A DNA stretch of 64,000 bases from positions 24,353,065 to 24,417,064 of the forward strand of contig CM038914.1 in the NCBI GenBank assembly GCA_021904315.1, in the 5' to 3' direction. The notes beneath the pieces are model-generated. The model saw only the letters and a program-made list of their open reading frames with translations, did no database searches and was not told where the DNA came from. Of this stretch, positions 37,048 through 48,599 are shown one piece after another (the stretch's first letter is position 1; every line of letters starts with the position of its first letter). The DNA comes from Sphagnum magellanicum. Its lineage: Eukaryota; Streptophyta; Sphagnopsida; Sphagnales; Sphagnaceae. Both the position numbers and the translations under genes were made by a program.

Positions 37048-39567
37048 CTACAACGGTTCACACTTGGTGTCCTTTAATTGGAACAATGAATATCTTGACA
37101 AATCCACCTCCACCAAATTCATCAACAAGTCCAACCCTAGCAAATGTGTCAAACTAGGGCATTGGTGTAATATTAAATGGCTCAACTTTGGCAAATTTTG
37201 AAATGATGGCAACTCCATTAGATTGGGACAATCACTAAGGTCAAAATGTTTTAAGCCTCTTGGGAATGCTTGAACACAAACAAGGTATTTACAACCTTGC
37301 ATACATGACTCAACTAGGGCTTGCAAATCTTCAAAGCACTTAGGAATCTTAGTAACTAATAAATGGTTTGACATGTTGAAAACTTGAAACAATTTCAAGT
37401 TTCCAACCATAGAAAGGTCAACCTCCAATTGGTGACAATTTTTTAGGTTGAGAGTTTTCCATCCATGAAGATTGTGCATGGCCTTCGGTAATGTTTGTAA
37501 TTTAAGGCAACTTGAGAGCTCAAAATAACTCAAATCCTTAAGATCACCAAATGACTCAAGTAATGCATGTAGTTTGGAACAGTACGAAAAGTGAAGATAC
37601 TTCAATTCCTTGAGATCACCAAGTGACGTAGGTAACGCATGTAGTTTGAAACAATATGAGAAGTTAAGATACTTCAATTCCTTGAGATTACCGAGTGATT
37701 CAAGTAATGTATGTAGTTCTTAAGAATTCAAGAGGTTAAAATACCTTAATTCCTTCAAATCACCAAGTGTTTTAGGCAAAAATTGAAGTTGGCAATAAAT
37801 CAAATCCAAGACTTTCAAGTTTTGGACACCTTTCAAAAAATCGTCTAGGATAGATTATATTTGATTGTAAATGTGCACATCTCATGTGCCAAAAATGCAG
37901 TCTTTAGGAGTGAAGTCAAATGGTTATACATGAATGACAAATTTTGAACATTAAAATGTTCCTTTGATTTTGTTGTCCATTTTAATGGGAAATGTTCCAA
38001 ATTTTGACCAACTTGAAAAAGAAAAAGTTCTTTCTTCAAGGGTGTATTGCCATGAACAGATATGTAAAACACTAAGTCTCTCATCACATCATGTATCTTA
38101 TAAGTGCAATCCGACTCTTCTAATGCACCTTCAACCACCTTAATAAACAATCATATCAATGCCCTTAACAAAGAATGAGTGTCTGGACTTGGATCACCAA
38201 TTCTATCTTTAGGCACCAACCCTTCAAGTTCCCAATATGTAGTCACTCCTATATTGGCATTGGATGATTTTCAAGATATGTTGCAAAATTAAAAAAACAA
38301 TCCTTCAAGTGTGGCTCCAAGTTGTCATAACTAAACTTGAGAACTTCAAAAAGTTGCACATCCACATTCTTATTAATGTTTCGTGAATGATCTAATATTT
38401 GGTGTTGAAGCTTCCATTGTTCCACATCAATTTTCCCAAACATTGCTCCACCTATCACCTTAAAAGCCAATGGGAGACCTTTGCACTCTTGAGCCACCAA
38501 ACGGGCCACCTCCTCCAATCCATGGGGCACATTACAATTTGTTGCACCAAATGCATGCCAACAAAAGGGGTTCCAATTATCCTCCTTTGAAAGATGGGAC
38601 ACATGGAACATTTGAACACCTTATTTATGCAATATTTCTTTCCTTTTAGAGGTCAATTCAAAGTGACGCTTCTTGGTCCTTAGCTAAATCAAGCCAATCA
38701 AATTTTTCTTGATGCCAAACGTCATTTAAAACGAAAATACACCCTTCTCTTGATAAATGCATTGTAAAGTTCATGTTTATAATCCTCATCATTAGATTGA
38801 GCAAAATCTAACAAACCCAATTTCTTAGACAAGGTTTGGTGTAATGATTTTCTATGGGGATTTTCCCCATTGTAAACAAAATGAAAGAGAAGCCTTGAAA
38901 GTGTTGTTGGATCTCATGATATTATAGGCGTTTTGAGCAAGAGGGGTTTTTCCAACCCTTCCCATGCCCCGAAGTCCAACATAGCAAAGATTTGGGTCAC
39001 TTCCTTTTGAAAGTAACAATTGCTACAACTCCTTGTTCACAACATCCAACCCAATAATAGATTGAAGTATTTCATGGTGCTCTATTGTGGTTGAACTAGC
39101 AACAATTCTTGGCATCGTAGTAACATGAATTTCATCAATTTGTCTTGTTTGTGCCAAGATTATAATCAATATAGTTAAGCTTAACAACTCTAAAATCCCT
39201 CGCACACATTCTGTAATGTCAATAATGGACTTGGTTGTTCAATACTTGTGCATTAAAAAAACCATTTAAGTTTTGACTTTCCACATTTAGTTACAATTTT
39301 GTTTGCTTTTTCCAAGGTTTTTTCACAATCTTGTAACCAATTTTGCATTGAGTTATGATTAGTCACAAAAATAGGGGAAATTCCATGCACACCAAATTCA
39401 AGTTGCAAAAGTTCAATAGCCTTATTTATGTGGGGTTTAAGATTCATAACAAGGTGTTTGAGAGTGGCACAATATCTTTTACAATGAATGGCCTTTTCAA
39501 GCCTACTCATCACTTCATCCAACACCTTTCCAGTGACATACCCAATAGTACCCCTACTAGGATCCAT
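37048..39567 (-). pseudogene. RPW8-type NLR immune receptor relic, copy 2
   Basis: All parts of an RPW8-NB-ARC-LRR receptor occur in order on the minus strand. The RPW8-like N-terminus is 39567-39253 (VLDEVMSRLEKAIHCKRYC, W-L-x-D-C-EKTLEKA). The P-loop is near 38955-38925, reading GMGRVGKTPLA where GMGGVGKTTLA is usual. The kinase-2 motif FVLNDVW is near 38725. The GLPL motif (ECKGLPLAFKVIGG) and LKDCFFNF are in 38611-38249. The winged-helix part is 38150-37845 (YKIHDVMRDLV, the MHD region) and LRRs are 37677-37048 (LPTSLGDLKELKYLHFSYC). Such proteins signal cell death on pathogen recognition. Stops and frameshifts separate the pieces and P-loop residues are changed, so it is a pseudogene unless it is heavily spliced. 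Confidence 0.85.
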
Positions 39568-39569
39568 GA

Positions 39570-40820
39570 AACTCTAAACTATCAATGTTCACCTTCTTTT
39601 AACAAATGTCCAAGTTGTCAAATTTGTAGTATCAAACCCTAAACCCACTACATAGGTAAGGAATGCTTTTACAACAAAAGGTTCGTAACGTTTAGTTGCT
39701 TTAATTGGTTTGAGGGAAAAACTCATAATCATTGTCCCCTTAAATGTAAATTAGCCCCCATATATCTTGTGATTACACACATGTATTATATATCAATTTT
39801 GTTTTGAATGAATCCTAGGAACTGTGGTGGCCTTAACAAGAATATTGCATGGAACAACTTATGATCCTTGCAACCACTTTCAATAGTCATAAGCACACCT
39901 ACTTGCATGAATAAAATCTTCACTTAAACTTAATCCTTTTGAACCATTGTAAAATAAGGATCAACAAAATCTAAAATCATGGGACTTTGGTTATAAATTG
40001 AACATTTATGAACAAGCTTCTTTCTAACTAGTGAAGGCATGGAAATGTTTGAACAACTACACCCATAAGCCACTGCATAACACACATAGACCTTTATGAT
40101 GGCAATATAAAACACAAAAGCAAAGAACAATTTGTCACTTGCATGAACCCAATGAAAAGTGGTAGGAAGAAGGATAAGGTTGATAGCCATAAGCAAATAG
40201 GTTTTTATGAATAAAATATGCACTTAAACCTACTCCTTCACATCTTGACCCTGCATCACCAACACTCAATTGGAAAAATATCGTTTATGAACAAGCTCCA
40301 CCCAAGCCATTAGGGAAATGTTTGAACAACTACACCCACAAGTAATAACCACATAGCAACAAAAACAAAAAAAAACTATGATGATCATTGACACACTTAA
40401 GACATAGAAGCCAGGAACAATACATCACCTAATAGGGTTGGTAGCCTCTTCAAACAAATCCCGTGAAGAGTGTGATAGTAACAAGGAGAAAACCAAAAAG
40501 AAATATCATCAAAGATGCCCTTGAATGCAAGGTCAAGCACATGGAATTTTTTTGTCCTTGAAGGAAACATAAAAAAGACCTCAACTCAAGAAACATGCAT
40601 CACACATGCCAAGCAAAATGGATAGATTGAAGACACATCAAGCAATATCACCCTAGAAATAGCCTTGCTAGAGTTCCCAGTTTATTGCACATGTTTGAAG
40701 GATGACTATCACAAGAAACAAGACAGAGAGAAAATAACCAAAAGGATGAGCATTCACCATCCAGAATTTCAAAGCAGGCAAGAGATCACAAAAGTTTTGA
40801 ATGTTTGCACCCAACCAGAA
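39570..40820. other. intergenic; possible small secreted protein frame
   Basis: The minus-strand frame 40223-39930 has an inner Met followed by a hydrophobic segment and V-H-A, like a signal peptide, and a C-x-C-containing tail. A related stretch repeats at about 40210-40390 without a long frame. Nothing else is seen. Confidence 0.2.
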
Positions 40821-40825
40821 GCTTC

Positions 40826-41287
40826 CTATTGCTGCTACGTTTGTCTGTCCACCTAGAATTTACAAAGACAAACTATTGGAAACACTTGCACCACCACAAA
40901 ACACAAGCTCAGATATGGTATCAATCACCATGCTTGGATGGTGCTGAATCTGATCACAAACAAAGTTCAAAGAAACCAAAATTTGCCTCACAAGCTCTCA
41001 AATGATACTGCTCTCTTGTTCACACTTTTAGTACAATAATGCGGAGTGCCTGTTTGCATTATTTTACTCAAGTGTGAACAAGAGAGCTATAGATTTTGAG
41101 AACTTGTGAGACAAATTTTGGTTTTTAGTCTTTATCAACTTCCACACCATCCAAGCATTCTGATAGAAGTGATTTCTGTGCTTGTGTTTATTATGGTGGT
41201 CTAGTGTGTCCCACTGTGCTTGTGTGTATGATAGTCCAGTGTGTCCTACAGTTAGATTTTGTAAATTCTAGACAGACATCTCAGTAG
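40826..41287. repeat. long foldback (inverted repeat), arms about 215-230 bp
   Basis: The left arm 40826-41042 and right arm 41056-41287 are reverse complements with mismatches, separated by a 13-base loop. The inner stem includes 18 exactly paired bases (GCTCTCTTGTTCACACTT). Other shared words are CTAGAATTTACAAA and ATGCTTGGATGGTG. Transcripts would form a long hairpin. It could be a foldback transposon or a source of small RNAs. No coding function is apparent. Confidence 0.8.
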
Positions 41288-41289
41288 CA

Positions 41290-41754
41290 ATCTTATGGTC
41301 AGGTCCCAAAATTAGAATATTGGTTATTGTTGATCTATCTGGTTATATAATTGAAATTGTCACATTATGAGTGTCTAAACTTGAATAATCAATATTCTTG
41401 TGCATGTTCAATTATCTAACATGCAATAGCAAGTAACAAAATCAGTTTGTATGGTCCATTAGCCATTCTCCTGCCCAAATTAAAGAAATGGGTGATTTAT
41501 TCATTATGCTTTAGCCCCTTTTATTTTTTCTAAGTGGTGGCAGAAGTCTTTAGTAACATCTGTTGAGCATCGTCCATACTAGACTAGACTCTCACAAAGA
41601 GATGACTCAATTGCATGATCTAAGCTTTATTCTCATCTCAAGAAAGTACCAATCTGCACAAAACATTATTGTACAACACAAAAAGAAATGAAGGATTGCA
41701 AATAATCTCAAGTGCAATCAAGAATTGTCACACTCCAAAGATATTCAGGTAGTT
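41290..41754. other. 3' flank of plastid membrane-protein gene
   Basis: No coding signal. The part next to 41755 probably holds the 3' untranslated region of the minus-strand gene. Confidence 0.3.
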
Positions 41755-43867
41755 CTATTTGCTCGACTCAAAGTGAAATACACTTGCAAAAGCAAGCAAA
41801 ACTATGCTGACTGCCACTGGGATCACAATCATAGCCAGTGCTTGATTGATGTTCGGCACTGTGATAGTGGGCACAGCAAGGCTGCCATATTTGATAACAA
41901 ATGCACCCCCAAGAGAACCAACAAAAAGCTTCCCCAAGTACTGCAGGTCTTCCTGCACAAGGAAAAGGACAAATTATCTAAGAAGAGTGCAATCAGTCAT
42001 GCATAGACATGCACTTACAAAGCTTGTAAAAAGGAGGACATTGATCTGCAATTGATGATCAATAATCAAATTTTGCAATGATAACAATGGCCACAACATA
42101 TCAAATAGATTAGAAGATGTCAGCCACATGCATACTTTTAGTAAAGCAAGTATGCAGGAGGAAGAACATGCTGAAAGTTGACACAGATGTTTCCAAACTT
42201 AATCAAAATAAACATGTGTCAAGACAACTAAATATGCACCTCAGACTGTAGAAACTTACATTCTTTCCTGCTACTCATTAGAAGGAAAAGTGTTGCACTA
42301 CAATGGCCAGAAAGCTGCTTATTGAAAGATTGGGAGAGGAAGTTGCACAATCTTGGATGCCTTCACTTCATAGTCTTTTGAGATTTCTGAATATTTGTCA
42401 TCTGCTCTAATGCAAACCAAACAAAAAGACAAGTTGACTCCGGTAGACCTGTTAAGGCTTACAAGGAAGTAAGCTTTATCAGTGCAACCTAATGTACTAA
42501 GCATATCAATGTACTGAGCATGCCTTGTAGACAATTTCATGTCTATCAGATTGCAAATAAAGTTCCACAATAATACATTTAAGGTGACTGCTATTAAATA
42601 ACCTATCTGTTATGATGTTAGATTTGGTGTTGAGTCCTAATGGAAGCTAAGTATATAAAACATGCCTGAAATTTTGGACAAAAAATATATGAAATTTGCA
42701 TCCTGGGCTTCTGTCGCATTTCCATACAATATTCTAAACTGATAGTACATGCAGATGCACCAAGCTATTGGACTTTCTGTCACATGAACGTGAACAACAA
42801 CTGGATGTACCTAAATTATGAACCTGAGGTGAACCCAGCAGATCCCACAATAACTCTAAACTCAAGCACCTCAGCCTGGAAAGTGTACTTGGGATGGGGT
42901 CACCAAGCAAGACCCTTGGCATTGCAACCATATAGAGGCCCATACTGACAGCATAGGACCAAGGCTCTCAGTCACACCAATCAGCATCAGAGTTTAATTT
43001 TGAATCCCACTGGTGAACTTGCATGCAAATGCTTGCTGAATGGCACATCTGTTTTAAGTCTTTTCAGGCAACATCATCTTGATGATGTGACATGAAGAAG
43101 CAGTTGCCAAGAAATACAATGGGAATCGGACTCTCACATCAGTGTTGCTTTTAGACAAATGCTCCTTACTGTCTCCTAGGCAGCCTATTCATGGTGTTAT
43201 CCAGTGTTTGAAAAGCATTCTACACCCGTAATAGTTCATGTTTAACCATTGCAAGTGCTTAAGGAAAAAAATGTTGAAGGAAAGTTTGAGGGAGCTTTCC
43301 AAGACCAAAGACAAGGTGCAGTGGCCCCAATCTCCCTCAATTTCCAGTTGGTTCTGAGTTTTGTAACATGCAGAGAGCGGCCGAGAAAAGCTACTGGTCA
43401 TACCAAGACCTGCTGCAATGAGATTCTCCGCATCTTCACAAAAGGAAATGAAGACACCCGCAACATCGCAACGACCCACAGCCACTTGCAACAAGGACAA
43501 AGAGCTATAAAGCCATGGCCAGACGTGAAGCTCAGCACAGAAGAACGACAACAATGATAAAGAAAACGCTTACAGAAGCAAGAAGCTCTCGTTTCTCTCC
43601 TTCTTTGCCATCTCCTTCAATAGACGAAGCTCTCGACGACGACATGCCTTCTCTCATCCTCCTCCTGGCTCCTCCTCTCCTGGGCGGCCATAGCCGCAAC
43701 AAGTGTGGATTAGAATTCCCCAAAAAATCCCCACAATTCTTCCGACTGCTGTTAATCGCAAAGAAACAACTCCTACACGTAGAGCCTCCAGGCATGAAAC
43801 CGAAAGAATTGCAATGCCGAAAGCAAGGAGCTGAGAGCAAGGGCAACGCCATGGCCATGGCCATCAC
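41755..43867 (-). CDS. small plastid-targeted membrane protein (partial model)
   Basis: Three exons are supported on the minus strand: 43867-43574 (98 codons, donor GTAAGC), 42045-42019 (nine codons, INVLLFTSF) and 41952-41755 (65 residues plus stop). All are in phase 0 with proper AG and GT ends. The first exon begins MMAMAMALPLL and is rich in Ala, Ser, Cys and Arg with few acids, like a chloroplast transit peptide, then turns acidic/basic (EGDGKEGEKRELLAS). The last exon has Gly-rich and hydrophobic segments (VGSLGGAFVIKYGSL; IVIPVAVSIVLLAFASV), so the protein likely sits in a plastid membrane. I could not place the exon or exons between 43573 and 42046 and do not recognise the family. A telobox and a G-box lie upstream. 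Confidence 0.55.
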
Positions 43868-43905
43868 AACGTGATGTCACTGCGTAAGAAGAGATGGTAG
43901 GATTT

Positions 43906-43923
43906 ACCCTAAACCCTAAACCC
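43906..43923 (-). promoter_or_regulatory. telobox (two AAACCCTAA units)
   Basis: ACCCTAAACCCTAAACCC lies about 40 bases upstream of the start codon at 43867. Short telomere-like boxes at this position are a known feature of plant promoters and 5' leaders, especially of growth-related genes. It is far too short to be telomere. Confidence 0.6.
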
Positions 43924-43967
43924 ACATCCTATCCGGTTCTCGCCTGCCAAGAGTGGTCGAGAGGCCA

Positions 43968-43979
43968 AGCCACGTGGCT
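43968..43979 (-). promoter_or_regulatory. G-box palindrome
   Basis: AGCCACGTGGCT is a perfect palindrome with a CACGTG core, about 100 bases upstream of the plastid membrane-protein start. G-boxes bind bZIP and bHLH factors and are common in light-regulated plant promoters. Confidence 0.6.
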
Positions 43980-44246
43980 GCCACCTAACAGAATGGCCGT
44001 TTATGGTAAGGTGGCCGTTTATGGTTCAATGTTTTGGAAGGGCATCAAAGGCCACTATGTGTCTACCTAGTCTTCAACTATGCAGCTCAAGGTATCCTAC
44101 CACTTGATGTTCGGGCACCAAACAATTCAAAAAAGGTATAGCCAAATAAAGAAGAAAATTTATTGATATTTGCCAAAACTTTTGAAAATTCATTCCTTAT
44201 CCCAACCATTGGGTTCCTAGTACAAACACAAAAGGTGTATTTTGTG

Positions 44247-44352
44247 TCGGGTAATGCCCAAGGATAAGGGCATTACAAGAATAAGGGGAACACATGAGGC
44301 AGTAGTCAAGCGTAGGATTCGCATTTTGGTAATGCCCTTGTCCATTACCCGA
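44247..44352. repeat. inverted-repeat pair with internal hairpin
   Basis: TCGGGTAATG and GGGCATTAC appear near 44247-44276 and again, inverted, near 44330-44352 (TAATGCCCTTGTCCATTACCCGA). The left half is itself a hairpin with a perfect 9-bp stem (GTAATGCCC / GGGCATTAC). The total is about 106 bp, so it may be a tiny foldback element. Confidence 0.65.
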
Positions 44353-44359
44353 TGTAACG

Positions 44360-47130
44360 AAACTGCTAAAAAATTTCTTTACAAAACTTTTAGTCATGAT
44401 ACACTAAGACAAAACAAGATTAAACGATAGATATTCAAATTCAAAATTGAAAACAATCTTTAAATACAAAATTGTTTGACAAGGATCATATTAAACTTGT
44501 TTTTATGTATTCTTGATTGATTACAATAGGAAAGTTGCATGTCTTTATTTGTTGATTACAAACTCTTGCATCATGTTCTGCAATTGCATTGTAGATTACA
44601 AAAAGCCTCCATCAATGTGAAACACTAAAAATGTCAAAATGGATCCATGAATTTCTAAATCAAATTTCAGTGCTTAGAGACTTGCTTGTAAACCACTAAA
44701 TGAAACATGCAACTAGATTCTCACTACCAACATATAACATAAGAAATCTTTAACGACCAATGAGCACCATTAGTACCATGTCAATGTATTCCCAGTTCAA
44801 CATTCCAAGCAAAATCTTCATAAATATATTAACTTATCTTGTCAATGTCCTCCTATACTTGCATAGCCAAATAAAACGTATAGCAAAACATTCGCGAAAC
44901 TACAACAACAATGCAATGTAAAACATTTCACAAAACATATTGAAATAAATTATAATGGGCATTACATCATTGAAATTACTTCATGGTTTTGTACTCACCA
45001 ATAAGATCAACTCAAAGTTTCAAACCTAAACTTGTTTACAAGTTTGAAATTCTTGGAGTGTAGTTTATTAATGTCCTTTCAATCCAAATGTTCCAACACA
45101 CTGCTTCTTCAAGTGTAGAGGTTTGCACCAAAAAACAACCACTAACGTCCATAAACACAACACACATTTTGTCTAGATGATCCAATAACGGATTCACAAG
45201 TAGCAAATAAAGTGGAATGAAAAGGCACATTTTGTGCAAATGATTTGACAATGTTCTCACAAGCAAATAACAAAAAGGAATGAGAATGTCAAAAAATAAA
45301 TTCATGAGAAAATGAACAAGCACAATGTCATCATTGCATTCTAAGACGAACAAGAGCAATCATGCCATGTTACGACTTAAAGAAACTTTAAATTGAATTA
45401 TGCAAATCAATCCAAATCAACGATTACAAATAAAGTGAATGGATACAATTGAGACTAGATGAAAAGTTGTTGGATGGAACAAATATGTTTTCATCCCCAA
45501 CCCAATGAATATATCACTTTATATTCAATCCAACCCGGCCCTACCCTAGAGATAGGCCTATATCTTGTATCCTAGATTTAACAATTATGATTATTTAGAT
45601 CTTTAATCCAATGGTAACAAATGTGTCACCAACCAAAGACAATCGATGGTGGATAATGTGTTGACTTTAACATACAATATAGATCCTACCGATCAATGAT
45701 GTACCCTTGGGATTCCCCCAACCAAGATCCTACGATGCAAATATCACTAACTTTAAAACATATAATGTCCTAGAATGGATGGTTGAAATCCATCAACATC
45801 AACAGTTGAAATTAAAAAATGTTAGAGGCCATTTTTCATAGATGAAATTTTTTTGGATGAAGATGCCATTTATCATCCAAAATGGGATGAATTAAATAGC
45901 AAATAACTACCTAGTTGTATCTTAACTTGATTGGATGGCTAAGATTTTTTCAATTTAACATCAATGGTCAATTTGTGAGACGTAATTTTGACAAGGCTGA
46001 TTATTAGATCTCGTTGACAAGAAGGGGTACAATGGAAATGCCATCGACATATAATCTATGGTTGAAATGTGATCAAGGTAATTCTAAAGCAACCTATCAA
46101 CAAATGACCCAATGACCATTGTTATGGACAATCATGATTTAGGTTTTTCCTCCATCAATGGTTGAGATGCAAATCATCTTGGACATCAAATATGCATCAA
46201 GATACCTATATAAACCAATGTTTGATCATGCTCTTCCTCTTTTTGTGTTGCACTATCGGCTATTGTTCTCGATTGAGTTTTGATTTTTCTTGGCCTTGTC
46301 AAAGGCATCCAATTTTGTGAAGCTTTGCATTTTTTTTGTGTTGTGTTGAAGGTGTTCTCCCAATAAAGGTTGCAATTATTTTTGTGGAATGGAAGGGGCT
46401 CTATTTTGCAAAGCTATGTGGATTTTTTTTTGGTGTTGAAAGTGGTTTTCTTGCAAACTATGCCATTGTTTTTGTCATGGCGAAGTCGTTGTCTCTTACA
46501 AACTTTGTGGATTTTTTTGTTGTGTTGAGTGCATCATGGAGATATTTTGATTTCATTGCCACTCTCCTTCTCTATTATTGTTGTTGCATATTTTTTTCAT
46601 ATCCATTGTATTTTTTTCTTTGCTTTCTCTTCCTTTCTTAATATTTTTTTGTTGTTTGTCACTTTGCATTGTCATCAATCCATTGTCGATTGGTTTCTTT
46701 TCAATGCGGTTTTGGATATTCACATGGTTGGTGGATTTTTATTTTTTTTCATGCGGTTGATGGTGATGGTGTCTTCAAATCACTTTTGTACATCTCAAAA
46801 TAAACTATGAAACCTACTATTACATCATTAGTTCGTGTTGTAGTAACAAGATCACAGTCTTTGGAGTCAACCAACTAATTGCCAACTTGTGTGATTTTAG
46901 TTTTATTTTCCTTGAAAGTTTTTTGGTCCTAATATTAAAAAATTTCTTGTTCTATCTTTTGTCCATTTACATTTTTCTTTTCAAACTGTTTATTTTGTTT
47001 TGTTTTTATATCCTTGGGTTGTGTTTTTCATGTTTTGTAAGCAATGATCCTATAATTTTGATTAGTTGTTATTGTAGTTGGGTTTGATGGATTTTGTAAA
47101 TTGTTTGTTTGTTTATATTGCAAATCAAGT
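44360..47130. other. intergenic, no gene supported
   Basis: 44.4-46.2 kb shows nothing. At 46.3-47.1 kb the plus strand is T-rich, so frames there are artificially hydrophobic (Phe, Leu, Val). The part next to 47140 could be the 5' end of the recombinase relic. Confidence 0.35.
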
Positions 47131-47139
47131 TGTTGTTGA

Positions 47140-48590
47140 TGATGATGTAGAGGAGCTTAATAGTGCTGGTGGAGAGGAATTTTTTTTTAAAGGCATTTAT
47201 GAAATATAGGAAGTCTATTCAACTTGCTTGTTAAAGACAATTACCTTGATCCTTGTACTTATGGAGAGTATGGTGATGAGGAATTGAATCTTGTTATCAA
47301 TGGTGACGATGATGAAAAGATCAACCATTGTTTCAAGGATCTCAATTTTCAAGAGTTGAAGAATGTGATGGCCAGCAGACATCAACACAATATTCATTCC
47401 GAAATTTGGGCAACTAATGCATTTGATGCATGGCATAAACTATAAAAAGTTGGATACCTCATTATCGATTGTGGAATTACAGCTTTTAAACCCAAGCTAC
47501 TTGTCAATTACCTTTCAAAGTTTTTGTTGCAAGTATTGAAAAAAAATGGGGAATTTTATCCTCCTACTAAGTTTTCTTCCTACTCCTATATTTATTTCAT
47601 TTGTTGGTTTTTTTATTTGAATAAGGTTTTAAAAATAATTGATGGTGCTATTTTTGTGGTTGTTTACAACATAACTAGTCTATTTCAAACATTTGGTAAA
47701 GTGATATGATTAAGAAAGGTTGTGCAAGATATAGAGATTAATAACTCAAGTCTAAAATTCAGCATGTATGCAACAACGATGTCTTTGAAAGAGTGAAATT
47801 GATTGTGAATGAAGCCATTAATAGATCTATGGTTGTTGGCTTTGGGAGAAGTATCACACAATTAAATGTTTTTTCTTTTTTGGAAGAGAAGCTTATGCTA
47901 AGTCAAAAGAAGCGTCAATTAACTTCACCTCAAGCTGTCAACCTTCAATTTGGCTATTACTATACATGGAATTTTGTTATCCATGGAGCCCAAGAGTCGA
48001 AAAGGGTCAACAATATGGACTTATCCCTACATGAGGATGAATTTGGTCCATTTTTGAGGTAATATGTTCTATATTCAAATAAAGATCTTTTATTTTGGGT
48101 GTTGAATTTTATTTTTTCTTGTAAGATGTTTAGATTTTTTCAGTTTTATGTCTTCTTTTTTTATAGGTACTAACAAGGCCAGTCAAAAAACTAGAAGTTT
48201 GATGTTGATCATTGTGATGTGGAACACCATTGGCCAACAATTAACTAAAACATTACAAACATAATCGAGATGTATAAACTTATGATTTTTCATTAGCCTC
48301 CATTTGACAATGCTTCTTTACCTTATCCATTTTTTGTGATGCCCAAGGTCAAAGACTTTGAGGTTACAAAACATACTTGGTTCATGAAAACACATGTAGG
48401 TAGGAACACTCTTGGGAAATTGACCAAGAAGTTTACAAATGATATCCCAACCCTAAAAGGTAAATGAATTGTTAATAAGATTGGGCGAGGCATTGTGATT
48501 TCAAGAATGGAAAAATTCGATACAATAGAATATGGTTTGATGAAATTTTTAAGGCATCACAATGCCAAAAGCTATAGGTTTTTTGTTTTA
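47140..48590 (+). pseudogene. DUF3504/Crypton-like tyrosine recombinase relic
   Basis: The plus strand reads in one frame from 47224 to 47709 with a single TAA at 47443-47445: WATNAFDAWHKL, LLVNYLSKFLLQVLKKNGEF and YPPT. It then shifts to 47793-48058 (GFGRSITQLNVFSFLEEKLM; FVIHGAQES; DLSLHEDEFGPFLR). A 108-bp intron (GTAATATG...TTATAG, 48059-48166) restores the frame, which runs on through WFMKTHVGRNTLGKL and NKIGRG-x-VISRMEK to RHHNAKSY, with five in-frame stops. The order matches the DUF3504 domain of ZMYM2/KIAA1958-type proteins, derived from Crypton tyrosine recombinases: an N-terminal SAM-like part, an Arg-containing motif (here His replaces it), a WY...GKNTLG-like stretch, then H-x-x-R and GH...S-x-x-Y. 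Stops and lost residues make it dead. Element ends were not found. Family assignment is by remembered motifs. Confidence 0.6.
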
Positions 48591-48599
48591 TTTATTTAT

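Noticed and set aside
42734-42960. Possible exon with YTFQAEVLEFRVIV-like reading
   Set aside because: An in-frame stop lies upstream, phases do not fit the neighbouring exons, and the frame is better explained as chance or an old repeat.
43189-43554. Minus-strand 121-codon frame as a middle exon of the plastid membrane-protein gene
   Set aside because: It overlaps the first intron donor, and candidate acceptors within it lead straight into stops in the needed phase.
43906-43923. Telomere-like CCCTAAA repeats
   Set aside because: Only two and a half units; position just upstream of a start codon fits a promoter telobox, not an interstitial telomere.
46336-46810. Overlapping hydrophobic frames that look like membrane proteins
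   Set aside because: The plus strand is T-rich here, so all frames give Phe, Leu and Val; no motif, and frames overlap each other.
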